Source: a virus. Taken from it: a stretch of 64,000 nt of DNA. The notes below the pieces were generated by a model, which made no database searches, was not told the origin of the DNA, and saw nothing but the letters and a program-made list of their open reading frames with translations. Location: IMG/VR virus record IMGVR_UViG_3300031236_000003, positions 1 through 64,000 of that record; one strand, given 5' to 3'. Positions 7,314 through 15,049 of this stretch are shown in pieces; the first letter of the stretch is position 1; each line of letters opens with the position of its first letter. A program made the translations under genes and the position numbers.

Positions 7314-7429
7314 TTCACTGGTGGTGGGTATCGGAATCGGTCGGGCCGGTGGTGCTGCGAGTACCGGTCGCATGTGCGAACGTTTGATACTTGGCGGCAA
7401 GCGATTGAGGAGGCGTTAAGGCGATGAAA
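7310..7429 (+). pseudogene. Frameshifted copy of the gene at 49839
   Basis: From the ATG at 7310 the frame reads MIHWWWVSESVGPVV and stops at 25 residues. One base over, the frame beginning at 7314 reads GRWCCEYRSHVRTFDTW then RQAIEEALRR to a stop at 7429, which matches GRWRCEYRSHVKSFDTW and HEAIGEALKRE of the 49839 gene. The second frame has no start codon of its own. A +1 shift near 7327 would join the two parts. It is either a decayed copy or a site of programmed frameshifting. Confidence 0.6.
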
Positions 7430-7729
7430 CTTAACGTGTGCGGCAGGTGCGGTAACGAAGTTTACCCCGGAGGCACGATTACCATCCATCGACTCACGGG
7501 TGGAACGCCAGATTTCATGCACGGTCGTATGTTTTCCGGAGACATCGTTTGCGATGGATGTTTGGCGATCTGCCGCGAGATATTCGGAAAGGACTGGAAG
7601 TACGAGGACGTAATTCAAAAGGTGGAGCATGTAGAGAAACCTAAGCGAACGATATTCACTTTCCCTCTGATGGTGATTACGGAGCGTGGATGGCGAAATA
7701 AGCCTAGCGTGCGTCCATCGGAGGTATAG
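7424..7729 (+). CDS. Zinc-ribbon hypothetical protein
   Basis: The product is 101 residues starting MKLNVCGRCGNEVYPGG. CGRC and CDGCLAIC, about 37 residues apart, suggest a zinc ribbon. GAGGAGGCG lies upstream of the ATG and overlaps the end of the frameshifted copy. No function assigned. Confidence 0.68.
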   Translation: MKLNVCGRCGNEVYPGGTITIHRLTGGTPDFMHGRMFSGDIVCDGCLAICREIFGKDWKYEDVIQKVEHVEKPKRTIFTFPLMVITERGWRNKPSVRPSEV

Positions 7730-7734
7730 AGGCA

Positions 7735-7770
7735 ATGAACGTCAAATATGGAGAGTTGATAGACCTATGA
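7735..7770 (+). CDS. Eleven-codon minigene coupled to the next gene
   Basis: GGAGGTATAGAGGCA leads into ATG of MNVKYGELIDL, whose TGA overlaps the next ATG (ATGA at 7767). The next gene has no good ribosome site of its own, so this minigene may serve to deliver ribosomes to it. Too short to be called by size; support is the strong ribosome site and exact overlap. Confidence 0.45.
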   Translation: MNVKYGELIDL

Positions 7771-7979
7771 ATCACGAGCAGATCGACAAGGTAGTGGACC
7801 TGGCAGCAAACTTGGCCGGCAAGGCGGACGACATCGACGAGGTGCTGGTCATCTACATTCGGAAGTCGGACGGCAAGGGGTTCTCGCTCGACAACGGGCT
7901 GACCGTGGCGCAGGCCAACTTTCTCGTGGATAAGTTCAAGACGTGGATGTTCTCGTGCATGGCGAAGGAGGATGATTGA
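7767..7979 (+). CDS. Small hypothetical protein (70 aa)
   Basis: The product starts MNHEQIDKVVDLAANLAGK, with DEVLVIYIRKSDGKGFSLDN and a C-terminal helix. Its start is the ATG overlapping the stop of an 11-codon minigene; GGAGAG lies 12 bases upstream. No family recognised. It is linked at its 3' end to a second minigene by TGATG. Confidence 0.62.
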   Translation: MNHEQIDKVVDLAANLAGKADDIDEVLVIYIRKSDGKGFSLDNGLTVAQANFLVDKFKTWMFSCMAKEDD

Positions 7980-8029
7980 TGCTAAATGTGGCTTGGGATG
8001 GTATTGCCGTGTGGGTGAGTGTGCCATGA
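7979..8029 (+). CDS. Sixteen-codon hydrophobic minigene
   Basis: The frame MLNVAWDGIAVWVSVP begins in TGATG at the stop of the preceding gene and ends in ATGA at the start of the next. It bridges a gap that would otherwise be untranslated. It may be only a coupling device; whether the peptide does anything cannot be told. Confidence 0.4.
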   Translation: MLNVAWDGIAVWVSVP

Positions 8030-8328
8030 GCAACTGGGGTGTAATCGAAGAGCGCGAAGATTCAGGAAGGTTTGTGTCCTTCCATGTTGTGCCGCTAGTC
8101 CGCATCGGAGACGAAGATGAGATGTCCGCCGCGCACCAGTTATCGGACGCTTGCCCATGCCACCCGTTCTACACGGAGAACGACCATGGCTACATCGTGT
8201 GGCAGCACTTCGATCCGACCCATAAGGGAGCGCGAACTCACGAAGACTGGATCGCCGATATACAGACCAGGCGTGAATACTTGGCGCGTACTGCTAAGTC
8301 TCGGCCTCTGGAAAGCAAGGTGAACTAA
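8026..8328 (+). CDS. Hypothetical protein (100 aa)
   Basis: The product starts MSNWGVIEEREDSGRFVSFH and contains CPCHPFYTENDHGYIVWQHF and a charged C-terminus. The start is the ATG overlapping the preceding minigene stop. Ends with TAATG overlapping the next gene. No family recognised. Confidence 0.65.
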   Translation: MSNWGVIEEREDSGRFVSFHVVPLVRIGDEDEMSAAHQLSDACPCHPFYTENDHGYIVWQHFDPTHKGARTHEDWIADIQTRREYLARTAKSRPLESKVN

Positions 8329-8603
8329 TGGGACACAGGCTAGTCCAACGCTCCATAGAATCGCTCCGCGCCGAGGCCTACGAAGACCTGAAGGCGTTCG
8401 AGCGGTACGATCCAACTCCGGAGGAAAAGGCCAAGGGCCGCTGGGCTGTCGTATTTGAGGCGCTGCTTGATGGAGAGCCAGATGAAGAGTCAATCGTCCA
8501 CATCATCCCAATCTTCGGCGCGCTGCACTACATCACAGATCGCTGCTGGTGCTGCCCCACTGTCGACGAGGACGGAACCGTGTGTCACAAGGCCAGCCAA
8601 TGA
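8328..8603 (+). CDS. Hypothetical protein (91 aa)
   Basis: The product starts MGHRLVQRSIESLRAEAYED and ends with DRCWCCPTVDEDGTVCHKAS, a Cys-rich tail. The start overlaps the previous stop (TAATG) and the stop overlaps the next ATG (ATGA). No family recognised. Confidence 0.65.
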   Translation: MGHRLVQRSIESLRAEAYEDLKAFERYDPTPEEKAKGRWAVVFEALLDGEPDEESIVHIIPIFGALHYITDRCWCCPTVDEDGTVCHKASQ

Positions 8604-8962
8604 AGGACAAGAACAGGGCAGAGTGGACGGCGTTCGTCGAAGGCACGGAAACTCCAAAGGCCAACAAGTACGGAGCGGAGCGCAAGGGAAAGTATGCGTC
8701 CACCAAGGAAGCCGACTACGCCATGCGCCTAGAGGCGCTGCACTCGCGCGACTTAATCCAACACTTACAGGAGCAGGTATCCTTCACCTTAGTCGAAGGA
8801 CAGGGAAAGATACGTCCGATTAAGTACATCGCGGACTTCGTTTATTACGAGAATGGCAAGCGCCACGTTGTCGACGTGAAGGGTTACACGAAGAACCAGG
8901 TTTATAGGTTGAAGAAGAAACTTATGTTCCTTCTACTCGGTATTGAGGTTGAGGAGTTATGA
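8600..8962 (+). CDS. DUF1064 protein, endonuclease-like
   Basis: The product is 120 residues. KANKYGAERKGKYASTKEAD, followed by IQHLQEQVSFTLVEG, KYIADFVYYENGKRHVVDVK and a final KKKLMFLLLGIEVEE, is the full pattern of the DUF1064 family of phage proteins. The D-x(n)-VDVKG arrangement is like a PD-(D/E)xK nuclease core. In other phages members sit in replication or recombination regions; a resolvase-like role is inferred, not shown. The start overlaps the upstream stop (ATGA). Confidence 0.85.
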   Translation: MKDKNRAEWTAFVEGTETPKANKYGAERKGKYASTKEADYAMRLEALHSRDLIQHLQEQVSFTLVEGQGKIRPIKYIADFVYYENGKRHVVDVKGYTKNQVYRLKKKLMFLLLGIEVEEL

Positions 8963-9369
8963 CAAAACCTGCAAGGAAAACAGCCGCGCTAAAGGCCCTG
9001 GCAAGGCAGTGGACGCCCTTCGCGCGCATTGAGATAACCCCCGATATGCGAGCGCAATACGCCTTACTCCGCCACTGCCACTCGCTCTACTCGAACAGCC
9101 GTATGGAAGTGCAGTGCTTCGCCATAGAGTCGTCCATCGGCGGCGTAATGCAGGTCACGCTCAAGCGTCACGGCAACGTTGAGGAGGTCACGGAAGACGA
9201 CATGCGGCGGACTCTGCTGGAACTGTTTGGTCCGGCGGCCACGGCGGTTGAAATCTATCGAGCGATAGAGGAGAAGTGGAAGATTCGTATTTTGTGGATA
9301 TTGCCGGCAACCTGGAAGCTGCCCTTCGGTATGCACCTGTCCACGGCGTTCGGTCGGCCGCCGCAGTAG
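8959..9369 (+). CDS. Hypothetical protein (136 aa), last gene of the rightward early run
   Basis: The product starts MTKPARKTAALKALARQWTP; the ATG overlaps the preceding stop (ATGA). Residues 40-75 (MEVQCFAIESSIGGVMQVTL) look like a beta-rich core. The C-terminal 35 residues are Trp/Pro-rich and less protein-like; an alternative frame over the same DNA reads VEDSYFVDIAGNLEAALRYA, so the true C-terminus is uncertain. The next 108 bp up to the convergent gene show nothing I can support. Confidence 0.55.
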   Translation: MTKPARKTAALKALARQWTPFARIEITPDMRAQYALLRHCHSLYSNSRMEVQCFAIESSIGGVMQVTLKRHGNVEEVTEDDMRRTLLELFGPAATAVEIYRAIEEKWKIRILWILPATWKLPFGMHLSTAFGRPPQ

Positions 9370-9477
9370 CGCCCATGTGACGGTCGTAGATTGCGTTCGT
9401 GATCTCGCAGATCGCTCGGAAGGTCATGCCCCATAGTGCGACATGGCCTTCCTGTTACGCCACACATCTTTGGTGAG

Positions 9478-10149
9478 TTACTGACCACCGTGGATCACGA
9501 TAATGGCTGCTTGCTGGAGAGACCCTTGAAGCGTCAGGGAATCTAGGTTTGAGTAAACATCCTTCACCCGCCCATCCTTCGTCACGCGCACCACGGCGAC
9601 GCCGGAGAGTTCGTCCGCCGACTCCAAACTGCGAATCAGGACATCACTCACCGAGGGCCGGCCGCCGAATCGCGTGTTGGCGATGTCGTCGAGGGTGGGA
9701 GCAGCCTCCGTTTCTTCCACCGGATTAGCGCCTGGAGGGGTGCTGGCGGCCTCGTTGGCTTGCTGGTGACCCTCACCTATATCCGCGTACCCCGATAAGT
9801 CCCTGTCGGCCCCCGCCTGATCCTCTGACGCCTTCTGCAAAGTCTGCGCCAGCGCCTGCCCCGCCTCCGGGTTCGACGTTTGCAGGTATATCCCGCCGTC
9901 AGGCAGATGCGCCACCAGAGTCACCAGAACTCCGTGGAGGGTCGTCAGTTTGTCGTGGCCTCGCTTGCCAGTCATTCGGCGCCAGAACTTCTCGAGCGCG
10001 GACCTCCGCCGGTCGAGCGCGGACTCAAGATCATCGGCGATCCGGTTGGCGGTGGCTTCGTTCATCAGGAACGTGATCGGCACCTGGCCGCGCTGCAGGG
10101 TGACGTTGAGCATCGTCCGGGCTACTTCGATGTGCGGGGTGGGTTGCAT
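9478..10149 (-). CDS. Hypothetical protein (223 aa)
   Basis: The product starts MQPTPHIEVARTMLNVTLQR with GAAAGGAAAACCCG upstream. The N-terminal 100 residues appear globular, with helices around LESALDRRRSALEKF. A disordered Glu/Ala/Pro linker spans about 115-150, and a C-terminal 70-residue part follows (RFGGRPSVSDVLIRSLESAD). No family recognised. It is transcribed convergently with the upstream rightward run. Confidence 0.7.
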   Translation of the reverse strand: MQPTPHIEVARTMLNVTLQRGQVPITFLMNEATANRIADDLESALDRRRSALEKFWRRMTGKRGHDKLTTLHGVLVTLVAHLPDGGIYLQTSNPEAGQALAQTLQKASEDQAGADRDLSGYADIGEGHQQANEAASTPPGANPVEETEAAPTLDDIANTRFGGRPSVSDVLIRSLESADELSGVAVVRVTKDGRVKDVYSNLDSLTLQGSLQQAAIIVIHGGQ

Positions 10150-10433
10150 CGGGTTTTCCTTTCACTGGTTGAAGTCTAGTACGTCTTGACGCAATCTGCG
10201 CTTGGCAATTTCGATTCGGGTTGTGTAACGGTTTCGTCACGGCATGTAACGCTGAGTATCGACGTGTATCGCCAGATTTCGCATGAAATCGACGAAAGGA
10301 TAGAAGGGAGATACTGCTAGCTGGACCGACAAAAGCTTCTGTATTTGCTTCTGTGTATGCTTCTGCTTCTGTATGGGCACACACTGTACACAAATCAATC
10401 ACCGTCAATCATTGTCAATGACATTGTTTAACG
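10150..10433. other. Intergenic region with iteron-like repeats
   Basis: This 284-bp gap beside a replication-type gene is enriched in short repeats. GCTTCTG occurs four times at 10335, 10347, 10359 and 10365, with spacings of 12, 12 and 6. TCAATCA/TCAATGA repeats and the palindrome GTCAATGAC lie at about 10396-10425. TGTAACG occurs twice near 10224 and 10246. Such arrays are typical of replication origins or initiator-binding regions, but this is inference from pattern alone. Confidence 0.45.
10335..10371. repeat. GCTTCTG direct repeats
   Basis: Four copies of GCTTCTG, the last two sharing one base, spaced at 12-12-6 bp. The regular spacing near one helical turn places them on one face of the DNA, as expected for an initiator-binding array. 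Confidence 0.7.
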
Positions 10434-10805
10434 TTACGCTTGACTCTTTCGGCGCTCCCGCGACTCGCGCATCTTCACGCGGTTGTACTCGCGGCGCTCT
10501 TCCTCATTGCGAATGTCGCGGTAGTGTTGGTGGCTGACGACATGGAATTGGTACGGGCCTTGCCTGATAAGCCGGCGGCCGTCCCTGTCTGGATTTCGAC
10601 TGCGAGGATCTGGGGCGCAAAGATACTCAAGTGCCATGTCGACGCGTTCCGGAGTTGATCCGAGGATTGAGGCAAGGAGCTGCGGATTGATTTCGATACT
10701 TGAATTCACCGTGTTTGCTATCACATATCCCCACACCGCAAACACATCAGCCCCGGCCCCAAACATCGAACCCGTGAAAGTGGAAGAGAAAAATTTACCG
10801 TACAT
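10434..10805 (-). CDS. Phage replication-type winged-helix protein
   Basis: The product is 123 residues starting MYGKFFSSTFTGSMFGAGAD. VFAVWGYVIAN, then EINPQLLASILGSTPERVDM, ALEYLCAPDPRSRNPDRDGR and RLIRQG form the pattern of a family of phage early proteins with a winged-helix-like N-terminal domain, often beside replication genes. The C-terminal tail is highly charged (RNEEERREYNRVKMRESRER). The ATG at 10805 overlaps the end of the upstream gene by 11 bp; a longer frame to 11012 is not supported by content. Confidence 0.75.
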   Translation of the reverse strand: MYGKFFSSTFTGSMFGAGADVFAVWGYVIANTVNSSIEINPQLLASILGSTPERVDMALEYLCAPDPRSRNPDRDGRRLIRQGPYQFHVVSHQHYRDIRNEEERREYNRVKMRESRERRKSQA

Positions 10806-11055
10806 CGCCGTCCTCCTGCTCGAACCGTCTTCGGCAAAAACGGCATTGGATGATTTTGGGGATAACCTGCTTGCCTGGCTCAAAGATGAGTCCGCCGCTG
10901 GATGTCTGAGCAATGACGATTCCCACGACGGGAAGCGCAGCGTCTTGACCGCATCGTGGGCAGGAGAACATAATCGTTCCGGTCCAACGTGGAACGTCCT
11001 CGCGCGGTTCAAGAATGCGCCAAGTTGCTGGTGGAGAAGTTGTAGGTTTATTCAT
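10795..11055 (-). CDS. Zinc-ribbon protein (86 aa)
   Basis: The product starts MNKPTTSPPATWRILEPRED. CPRCGQ and CRFCRRRFEQ, about 40 residues apart, make a zinc ribbon. It is the first gene of a two- or three-gene leftward unit that includes the replication-type protein. The ATG is 9 bases from a predicted -10, and no Shine-Dalgarno is seen. Confidence 0.68.
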   Translation of the reverse strand: MNKPTTSPPATWRILEPREDVPRWTGTIMFSCPRCGQDAALPVVGIVIAQTSSGGLIFEPGKQVIPKIIQCRFCRRRFEQEDGDVR

Positions 11056-11064
11056 ACCGCGTCA

Positions 11065-11092
11065 AGCATAACATTCGTGTTAACAAAGTCAA
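11065..11092 (-). promoter_or_regulatory. Leftward promoter for the replication-type unit
   Basis: On the minus strand TTGACT (11092-11087) is 16 bp from TATGCT (11070-11065). The ATG at 11055 follows 9 bases later, so the leader would be at most a few bases. The -35 is preceded by CCGC as part of CCGCTTGACT, close to the window's recurring CGCTTG motif. Confidence 0.55.
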
Positions 11093-11111
11093 GCGGTTGC
11101 GAATATTTATT

Positions 11112-11140
11112 TTGCAACCAGAGCCAGCGGCGCATACACT
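11112..11140 (+). promoter_or_regulatory. Rightward promoter for the packaging operon
   Basis: TTGCAA (11112-11117) and TACACT (11135-11140) are separated by 17 bp. The ATG at 11148 follows 7 bases after the -10, which predicts a leaderless transcript. The -10 merges into TACACTTGCAG, the same string found before the portal gene. It lies back to back with the leftward promoter at 11065-11092. Confidence 0.55.
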
Positions 11141-11147
11141 TGCAGAC

Positions 11148-11762
11148 ATGAGCGTCATAGGCATCGTAGCCATCTCCATCCTCGCGGCCCTCTTCCTCTT
11201 CTCGCTCCTCGCCTGCGCCGCGCTCGCCGCATGGCAGGGATGGCAGAATAAGCGCCTCCTCTCCGCAGCCCAACGGGAAACCGAGCAGGTCTACGCAGAG
11301 ACCAAATCCCTCCTGGTGGCGAACCAAGCGGAGACGAAGGCGACAATCGAGTCCGCTAAGGGAGCCTTCGGCGCGATCCGCACAGATGTTCGTGCACTCC
11401 TCGAAGATCACCGGAAGGAAATTCGGGTTACGATAGAGGAATTCCGCAAGGAACTAGCGGCGACGCTCGACGGCCACCGGCAGCAGACGCAGACGGCAAT
11501 CGACAAGATCAACGCCGAAGCCCTTGTCTCCGTCGCGGCCCGGCTGACCCAGGTATGCTTGAGAGCAGAAAAGGCAGTCGTCCTACTGCAAAGTTTAGTG
11601 TTGGATACGGAAGCGAGAGTGACAAACGAGTATGGCCCAAACGACTTCGCGCCAGAAGACAGCCCCTTCGGGACGCCGCCGTCCGGGTACAGCGTTAGCC
11701 AAACGGCAGCCCTCGACGAACAAAGCGGTCGAGAGGAAGTTGGCGCGGGGCAAGCCATCTGA
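11148..11762 (+). CDS. Membrane-anchored coiled-coil protein
   Basis: The product is 204 residues starting MSVIGIVAISILAALFLFSL, one transmembrane helix of about 25 residues. Residues 35-155 are almost entirely amphipathic helix rich in Ala, Glu, Lys and Gln (ESAKGAFGAIRTDVRALLED), an elongated coiled coil. A longer reading from a TTG at 11097 is rejected because it would include the promoter. It overlaps the next gene by 131 bp in another frame. Function unknown. Confidence 0.72.
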   Translation: MSVIGIVAISILAALFLFSLLACAALAAWQGWQNKRLLSAAQRETEQVYAETKSLLVANQAETKATIESAKGAFGAIRTDVRALLEDHRKEIRVTIEEFRKELAATLDGHRQQTQTAIDKINAEALVSVAARLTQVCLRAEKAVVLLQSLVLDTEARVTNEYGPNDFAPEDSPFGTPPSGYSVSQTAALDEQSGREEVGAGQAI

Positions 11763-12336
11763 CACTGATCTTCAAATCTGGTTTCGGTACGAGATTCTTC
11801 ACGAATCACTGGAACAGATCGCGGCGCAAAAGAACAAGCCTATCACCCAAATACAAAATTCCATAGACTTTATCCAAGAGTGGAAGTTCCGGAACCGCCT
11901 GTCGGTCGTCGAGTCCTACGCCATGTCGACGATCATCAAGAACATGGATGGGGTGGACAAGGCATGGCAGCGCGGGCTGGTCGCCGAGAAAGTGATTCAC
12001 GTCGACCGGGATACCGGCGAGGTCACAAAGATGCCAGATGTAGGGATGCAGCTCAAGGCGGTCGAGAGCATTAAGGGATTTGCCGAGACGTTTCAGCCGA
12101 AGGCGCCGGGGCTCCAACTCAACCAGCAGTTCAACGGGCAGAGCGGCGGGGTGAGCATGTCGTCCGGCATGAGCTTCGAGGCGGTCCTACGCAAGAAGCG
12201 CGAGCAGCGCGGCCTGGCCAACGAGCAGGAAATCGAGATGGAAGCCGAGGTCACGCCGGAAGACGATCTTGCCGACGAGTTTGAGGATTTTGGCGGGACG
12301 GATGGCGATGATGAAGAGGACGGGGAAGAGGTATAG
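11632..12336 (+). CDS. Putative terminase small subunit
   Basis: The product is 234 residues, ending three bases before the large terminase start. The basic N-terminus (QKTAPSGRRRPGTALAKRQP) is followed by a helical region, LQIWFRYEILHESLEQIAAQ, that resembles a helix-turn-helix DNA-recognition unit. A very acidic C-terminal tail (ADEFEDFGGTDGDDEEDGEE) follows. Position and the DNA-binding-then-acidic layout fit a small terminase that recognises packaging sites. I see no signature residues, so the call is by context. Confidence 0.6.
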   Translation: MAQTTSRQKTAPSGRRRPGTALAKRQPSTNKAVERKLARGKPSDTDLQIWFRYEILHESLEQIAAQKNKPITQIQNSIDFIQEWKFRNRLSVVESYAMSTIIKNMDGVDKAWQRGLVAEKVIHVDRDTGEVTKMPDVGMQLKAVESIKGFAETFQPKAPGLQLNQQFNGQSGGVSMSSGMSFEAVLRKKREQRGLANEQEIEMEAEVTPEDDLADEFEDFGGTDGDDEEDGEEV

Positions 12337-12338
12337 CC

Positions 12339-14477
12339 ATGCGCGTCTCCCGCAAAGACCCGACCCTCAACGACGCCATCGAAGTTCTGCAGGAGCATTA
12401 CCTCAACTGTGAGCAGGACATTCAGCGCGCCTGGGCGACATTGCCGGCGGACGGCATAAAGTTCATCGAAACCGAAGTCGAGCGCGCCCTGGACGTGCGC
12501 TACTACCTCGAAAACTACCACTTCATCACTACAGAAGACGGTATCCAAAAAACACTATACCCATTCTGGGACCATCAGGAGATGGTTTACGAGGCGATGC
12601 AGGAGGAGTGGGAAGCCAAGGGCTACTGCAAGATTATCGTCCTGAAGCCACGGCAGGCCGGTATCTCAGTGTGGACGGCCGCCGCCATGTTCCATCGGAC
12701 CATTACCACGCCGCACTGCTTCACGATGATCGTCGCGCAGAACGACACCACTTCGACCCACTTGTACAACATGAGCCTCAAGGCATACGACCATCTTCCG
12801 TGGTGGATGCGTCCGGAGTATATGTACAAGACGAAGACTGGGGCCATCGAATTCCAGCGCGCCAATGAAAAAGATAGAATGACCAATCCTGGGCTCGGGT
12901 CCATGCTTCAGGTATCTGCCGCCACTCAGATGTCGGGAGTAGCGATCGGCAGAACCCTCAGATGTTTGCACGCAAGTGAGGTCTCAAGATGGCCCGGAAG
13001 CGAACTATACGAAGGTGACATCAAGCCGTCAATGAACGCCAAAGACACGTTCGCCGTTATGGAGTCCACGGCGCAGGGTAGAAATGGGCTTTTTTATGAG
13101 CAGTGGGGAGGCGCGGTAGATGGGGACACGGAATTTCGCCCAGTTTTCATCCCTGTTTACAAAGTCAAAAAATACTACCTGACAATCAAACACGCCGCAT
13201 CATTCGACTTATCGGACGATGAGCAGGCATTCAACGAGCGCGTAAAAAAAGAAGACCACTTCGATATTCCCAATGAATTTTGGAATTTTCGCCGCATCCG
13301 TATGCGAGCTGCAAAACGATCGGGGACCAAGGCTGCATTCCTAGAGTCGTACCCGCTCACCCCGACAGAAGCTTTCCAGTCGTCTGGCCTCTGTGCTTTT
13401 GACCGCGATTCTCTCGAATGGCAGGAGATGAACAAGGTCTGCAAGGCGCAATACGCCGGCGAGATAACGCTGGTTTCTATGGAGCCACCCAGGATCAACA
13501 CCGACGACATCATGCCTGTGGCCGACGACGAGATTCTGCCTAAGCGAAAATCAGGGCGCGGCGGCAAGCGTTTCCAAATCTGGGAGATGCCCGATCCAAA
13601 CCACACCTACTACGTTTCGGCGGACGTGGCGCTGGGAAACGGCGGCGACTATTCGGTCGCCCAGGTCTACCGCGCCGGCATTGGCATGGAGCCTGATTCG
13701 CAGGTGGCGAACTGGTGGGGATGGATTCCGCCAAAGAAGTTCGCGCACGCCGTCGCGGCCATCGGACTTTTCTACAACGGAGCCGAAGTTTCCGTCGAGT
13801 ACATGAAGGACGGCATCACCACCGGAAATGAGTTGCGGGACATGGACTACCCCAATCTCTACCGGCCTCAATTTAAAGATCGGATCAGCCAGCAGGCGGC
13901 CAACTATCTCCACTTCGTCACCAACTCGAAGACACGCGACGAGATCATCGGCTGCATGAACGAGGCGCTGCTAGACCACAGCGTCGTCATTCGCTGCGCC
14001 GACACGCTCGACGAAATGATCGACTTCGCGGCGATGGAAACCGGCGGCCGCTCTGAAGGCCAGGGCAACAATGACGACGGCGTTATCAGCGTAATGATTG
14101 GCCTTTACTGTATGCGGGAGACGACGAAGCACCTGAAAACGTCGGTTGGCACAGAGCACGTACGCGATTCCGGAGATATCCAAATTTTCGGCGTTTACGA
14201 CCCGATACAGCGGCAGCGCGGCCAGTACAACACGAAGGCGGAAGCCGAGAATATGATCACCGGCAGGGCCGGCTGGAGCGTGCGGCCAATTCTGGTTTGC
14301 AACGCGAATACGATTTTTTCGCCAATTTTCGACCAGATGAGCCCGGAACGTGAGCTATATTCGAGACACGGGCTGCATAGTACCGAGATCACGCCGGATT
14401 TGGTGTGGGCATACAAGCAGGCGATGCAAACTGTTGGAACGGCCAGTGGGTCGGATTATTCAGACGAGTGGGGTTAA
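12339..14477 (+). CDS. terL: Terminase large subunit (packaging ATPase and nuclease)
   Basis: The product is 712 residues. The ATPase domain has a Walker A variant, LKPRQAGIS, at about 102-110, Walker B-type RCLHASE near 208-214, and ESTAQG near 242-247. The nuclease domain begins near 425 with SADVALGNGGDYS, with another acidic cluster at NNDDGVISV. It drives DNA into the capsid through the portal and cuts the concatemer. It is followed by a small gene and then the portal, the usual order. Confidence 0.93.
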   Translation: MRVSRKDPTLNDAIEVLQEHYLNCEQDIQRAWATLPADGIKFIETEVERALDVRYYLENYHFITTEDGIQKTLYPFWDHQEMVYEAMQEEWEAKGYCKIIVLKPRQAGISVWTAAAMFHRTITTPHCFTMIVAQNDTTSTHLYNMSLKAYDHLPWWMRPEYMYKTKTGAIEFQRANEKDRMTNPGLGSMLQVSAATQMSGVAIGRTLRCLHASEVSRWPGSELYEGDIKPSMNAKDTFAVMESTAQGRNGLFYEQWGGAVDGDTEFRPVFIPVYKVKKYYLTIKHAASFDLSDDEQAFNERVKKEDHFDIPNEFWNFRRIRMRAAKRSGTKAAFLESYPLTPTEAFQSSGLCAFDRDSLEWQEMNKVCKAQYAGEITLVSMEPPRINTDDIMPVADDEILPKRKSGRGGKRFQIWEMPDPNHTYYVSADVALGNGGDYSVAQVYRAGIGMEPDSQVANWWGWIPPKKFAHAVAAIGLFYNGAEVSVEYMKDGITTGNELRDMDYPNLYRPQFKDRISQQAANYLHFVTNSKTRDEIIGCMNEALLDHSVVIRCADTLDEMIDFAAMETGGRSEGQGNNDDGVISVMIGLYCMRETTKHLKTSVGTEHVRDSGDIQIFGVYDPIQRQRGQYNTKAEAENMITGRAGWSVRPILVCNANTIFSPIFDQMSPERELYSRHGLHSTEITPDLVWAYKQAMQTVGTASGSDYSDEWG

Positions 14478-14480
14478 GAA

Positions 14481-14981
14481 ATGGCTTTACCGAACGTAGC
14501 AGGACCGAATGTGACCGGGGCATACTGCCCGATGTGCCGCAACCAAGGTAGCCCGCGAGTCGTGGCGCTGCGCGACAACGTGGACTGCTATTGCATGATG
14601 GGGCACCGAATGCCGCACTCGACATTCAACGCGATGAACCCGGAAATGATCAAGCCCGACGTGATTTTCCAGCCCGGTCCAGGCGACGTGAAGATCGAAG
14701 TCTGGTGCAACCAAGAGGCCTACATGAAGGCCAAGGAATCGCTCGGCGGCCGCTTTCACCCGACAATCGCCTCGATTATCCGGTGTTGCATGGCCGGAGA
14801 TCCAGTCATCGTCGACGGCCAGCAGGCGGCGGAACTCCGCAAGCTCGGCATCCGTAACGGCCAGGAGATGCTGGTCGCGGCGAAGGAAAACAAGGAATTG
14901 GCCGGCCAACTGCAAAACATGACCGACAAGGTGATTGAGTGGGAGAACCGGGTAGCTGGGGCGCTGGCGCACTCGCTCTAA
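14481..14981 (+). CDS. Cys-rich protein between terminase and portal
   Basis: The product is 166 residues. CPMCRNQGSP and CYCMMGHRMPH in the first 45 residues suggest a zinc-binding head. The centre (KIEVWCNQEAYMKAKESLGG) and a C-terminal helix follow, with GQLQNMTDKVIEWENRVAGA near the end. TTAAGAA precedes the ATG. It lies in the packaging operon but I recognise no family. Confidence 0.7.
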   Translation: MALPNVAGPNVTGAYCPMCRNQGSPRVVALRDNVDCYCMMGHRMPHSTFNAMNPEMIKPDVIFQPGPGDVKIEVWCNQEAYMKAKESLGGRFHPTIASIIRCCMAGDPVIVDGQQAAELRKLGIRNGQEMLVAAKENKELAGQLQNMTDKVIEWENRVAGALAHSL

Positions 14982-15002
14982 CCCCATCCGCAAATTTACC
15001 CA

Positions 15003-15041
15003 CCGCAAACCCATTCCAAAACCCGTAGAATCGCGTACACT
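15003..15041 (+). promoter_or_regulatory. Candidate late promoter before the portal gene
   Basis: CCGCAAACCCA (15003-15013) lies exactly 33 bp before a -10-like TACACT (15036-15041). The same 11-mer lies 33 bp before TATAAT at 35379. TTCCAA lies 16 bp before the -10 as a weak -35. The portal ATG follows 8 bases after the -10. A second, partial copy of the element, CCGCAAATTTA, is just upstream. Confidence 0.5.
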
Positions 15042-15049
15042 TGCAGCCG

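Noticed and set aside
9188-9427. Minus-strand gene starting MTFRAICEITNAIYD
   Set aside because: The N-terminus looks fair, but most of the frame overlaps a coupled plus-strand gene and the rest looks like a shadow. Not strong enough to call.
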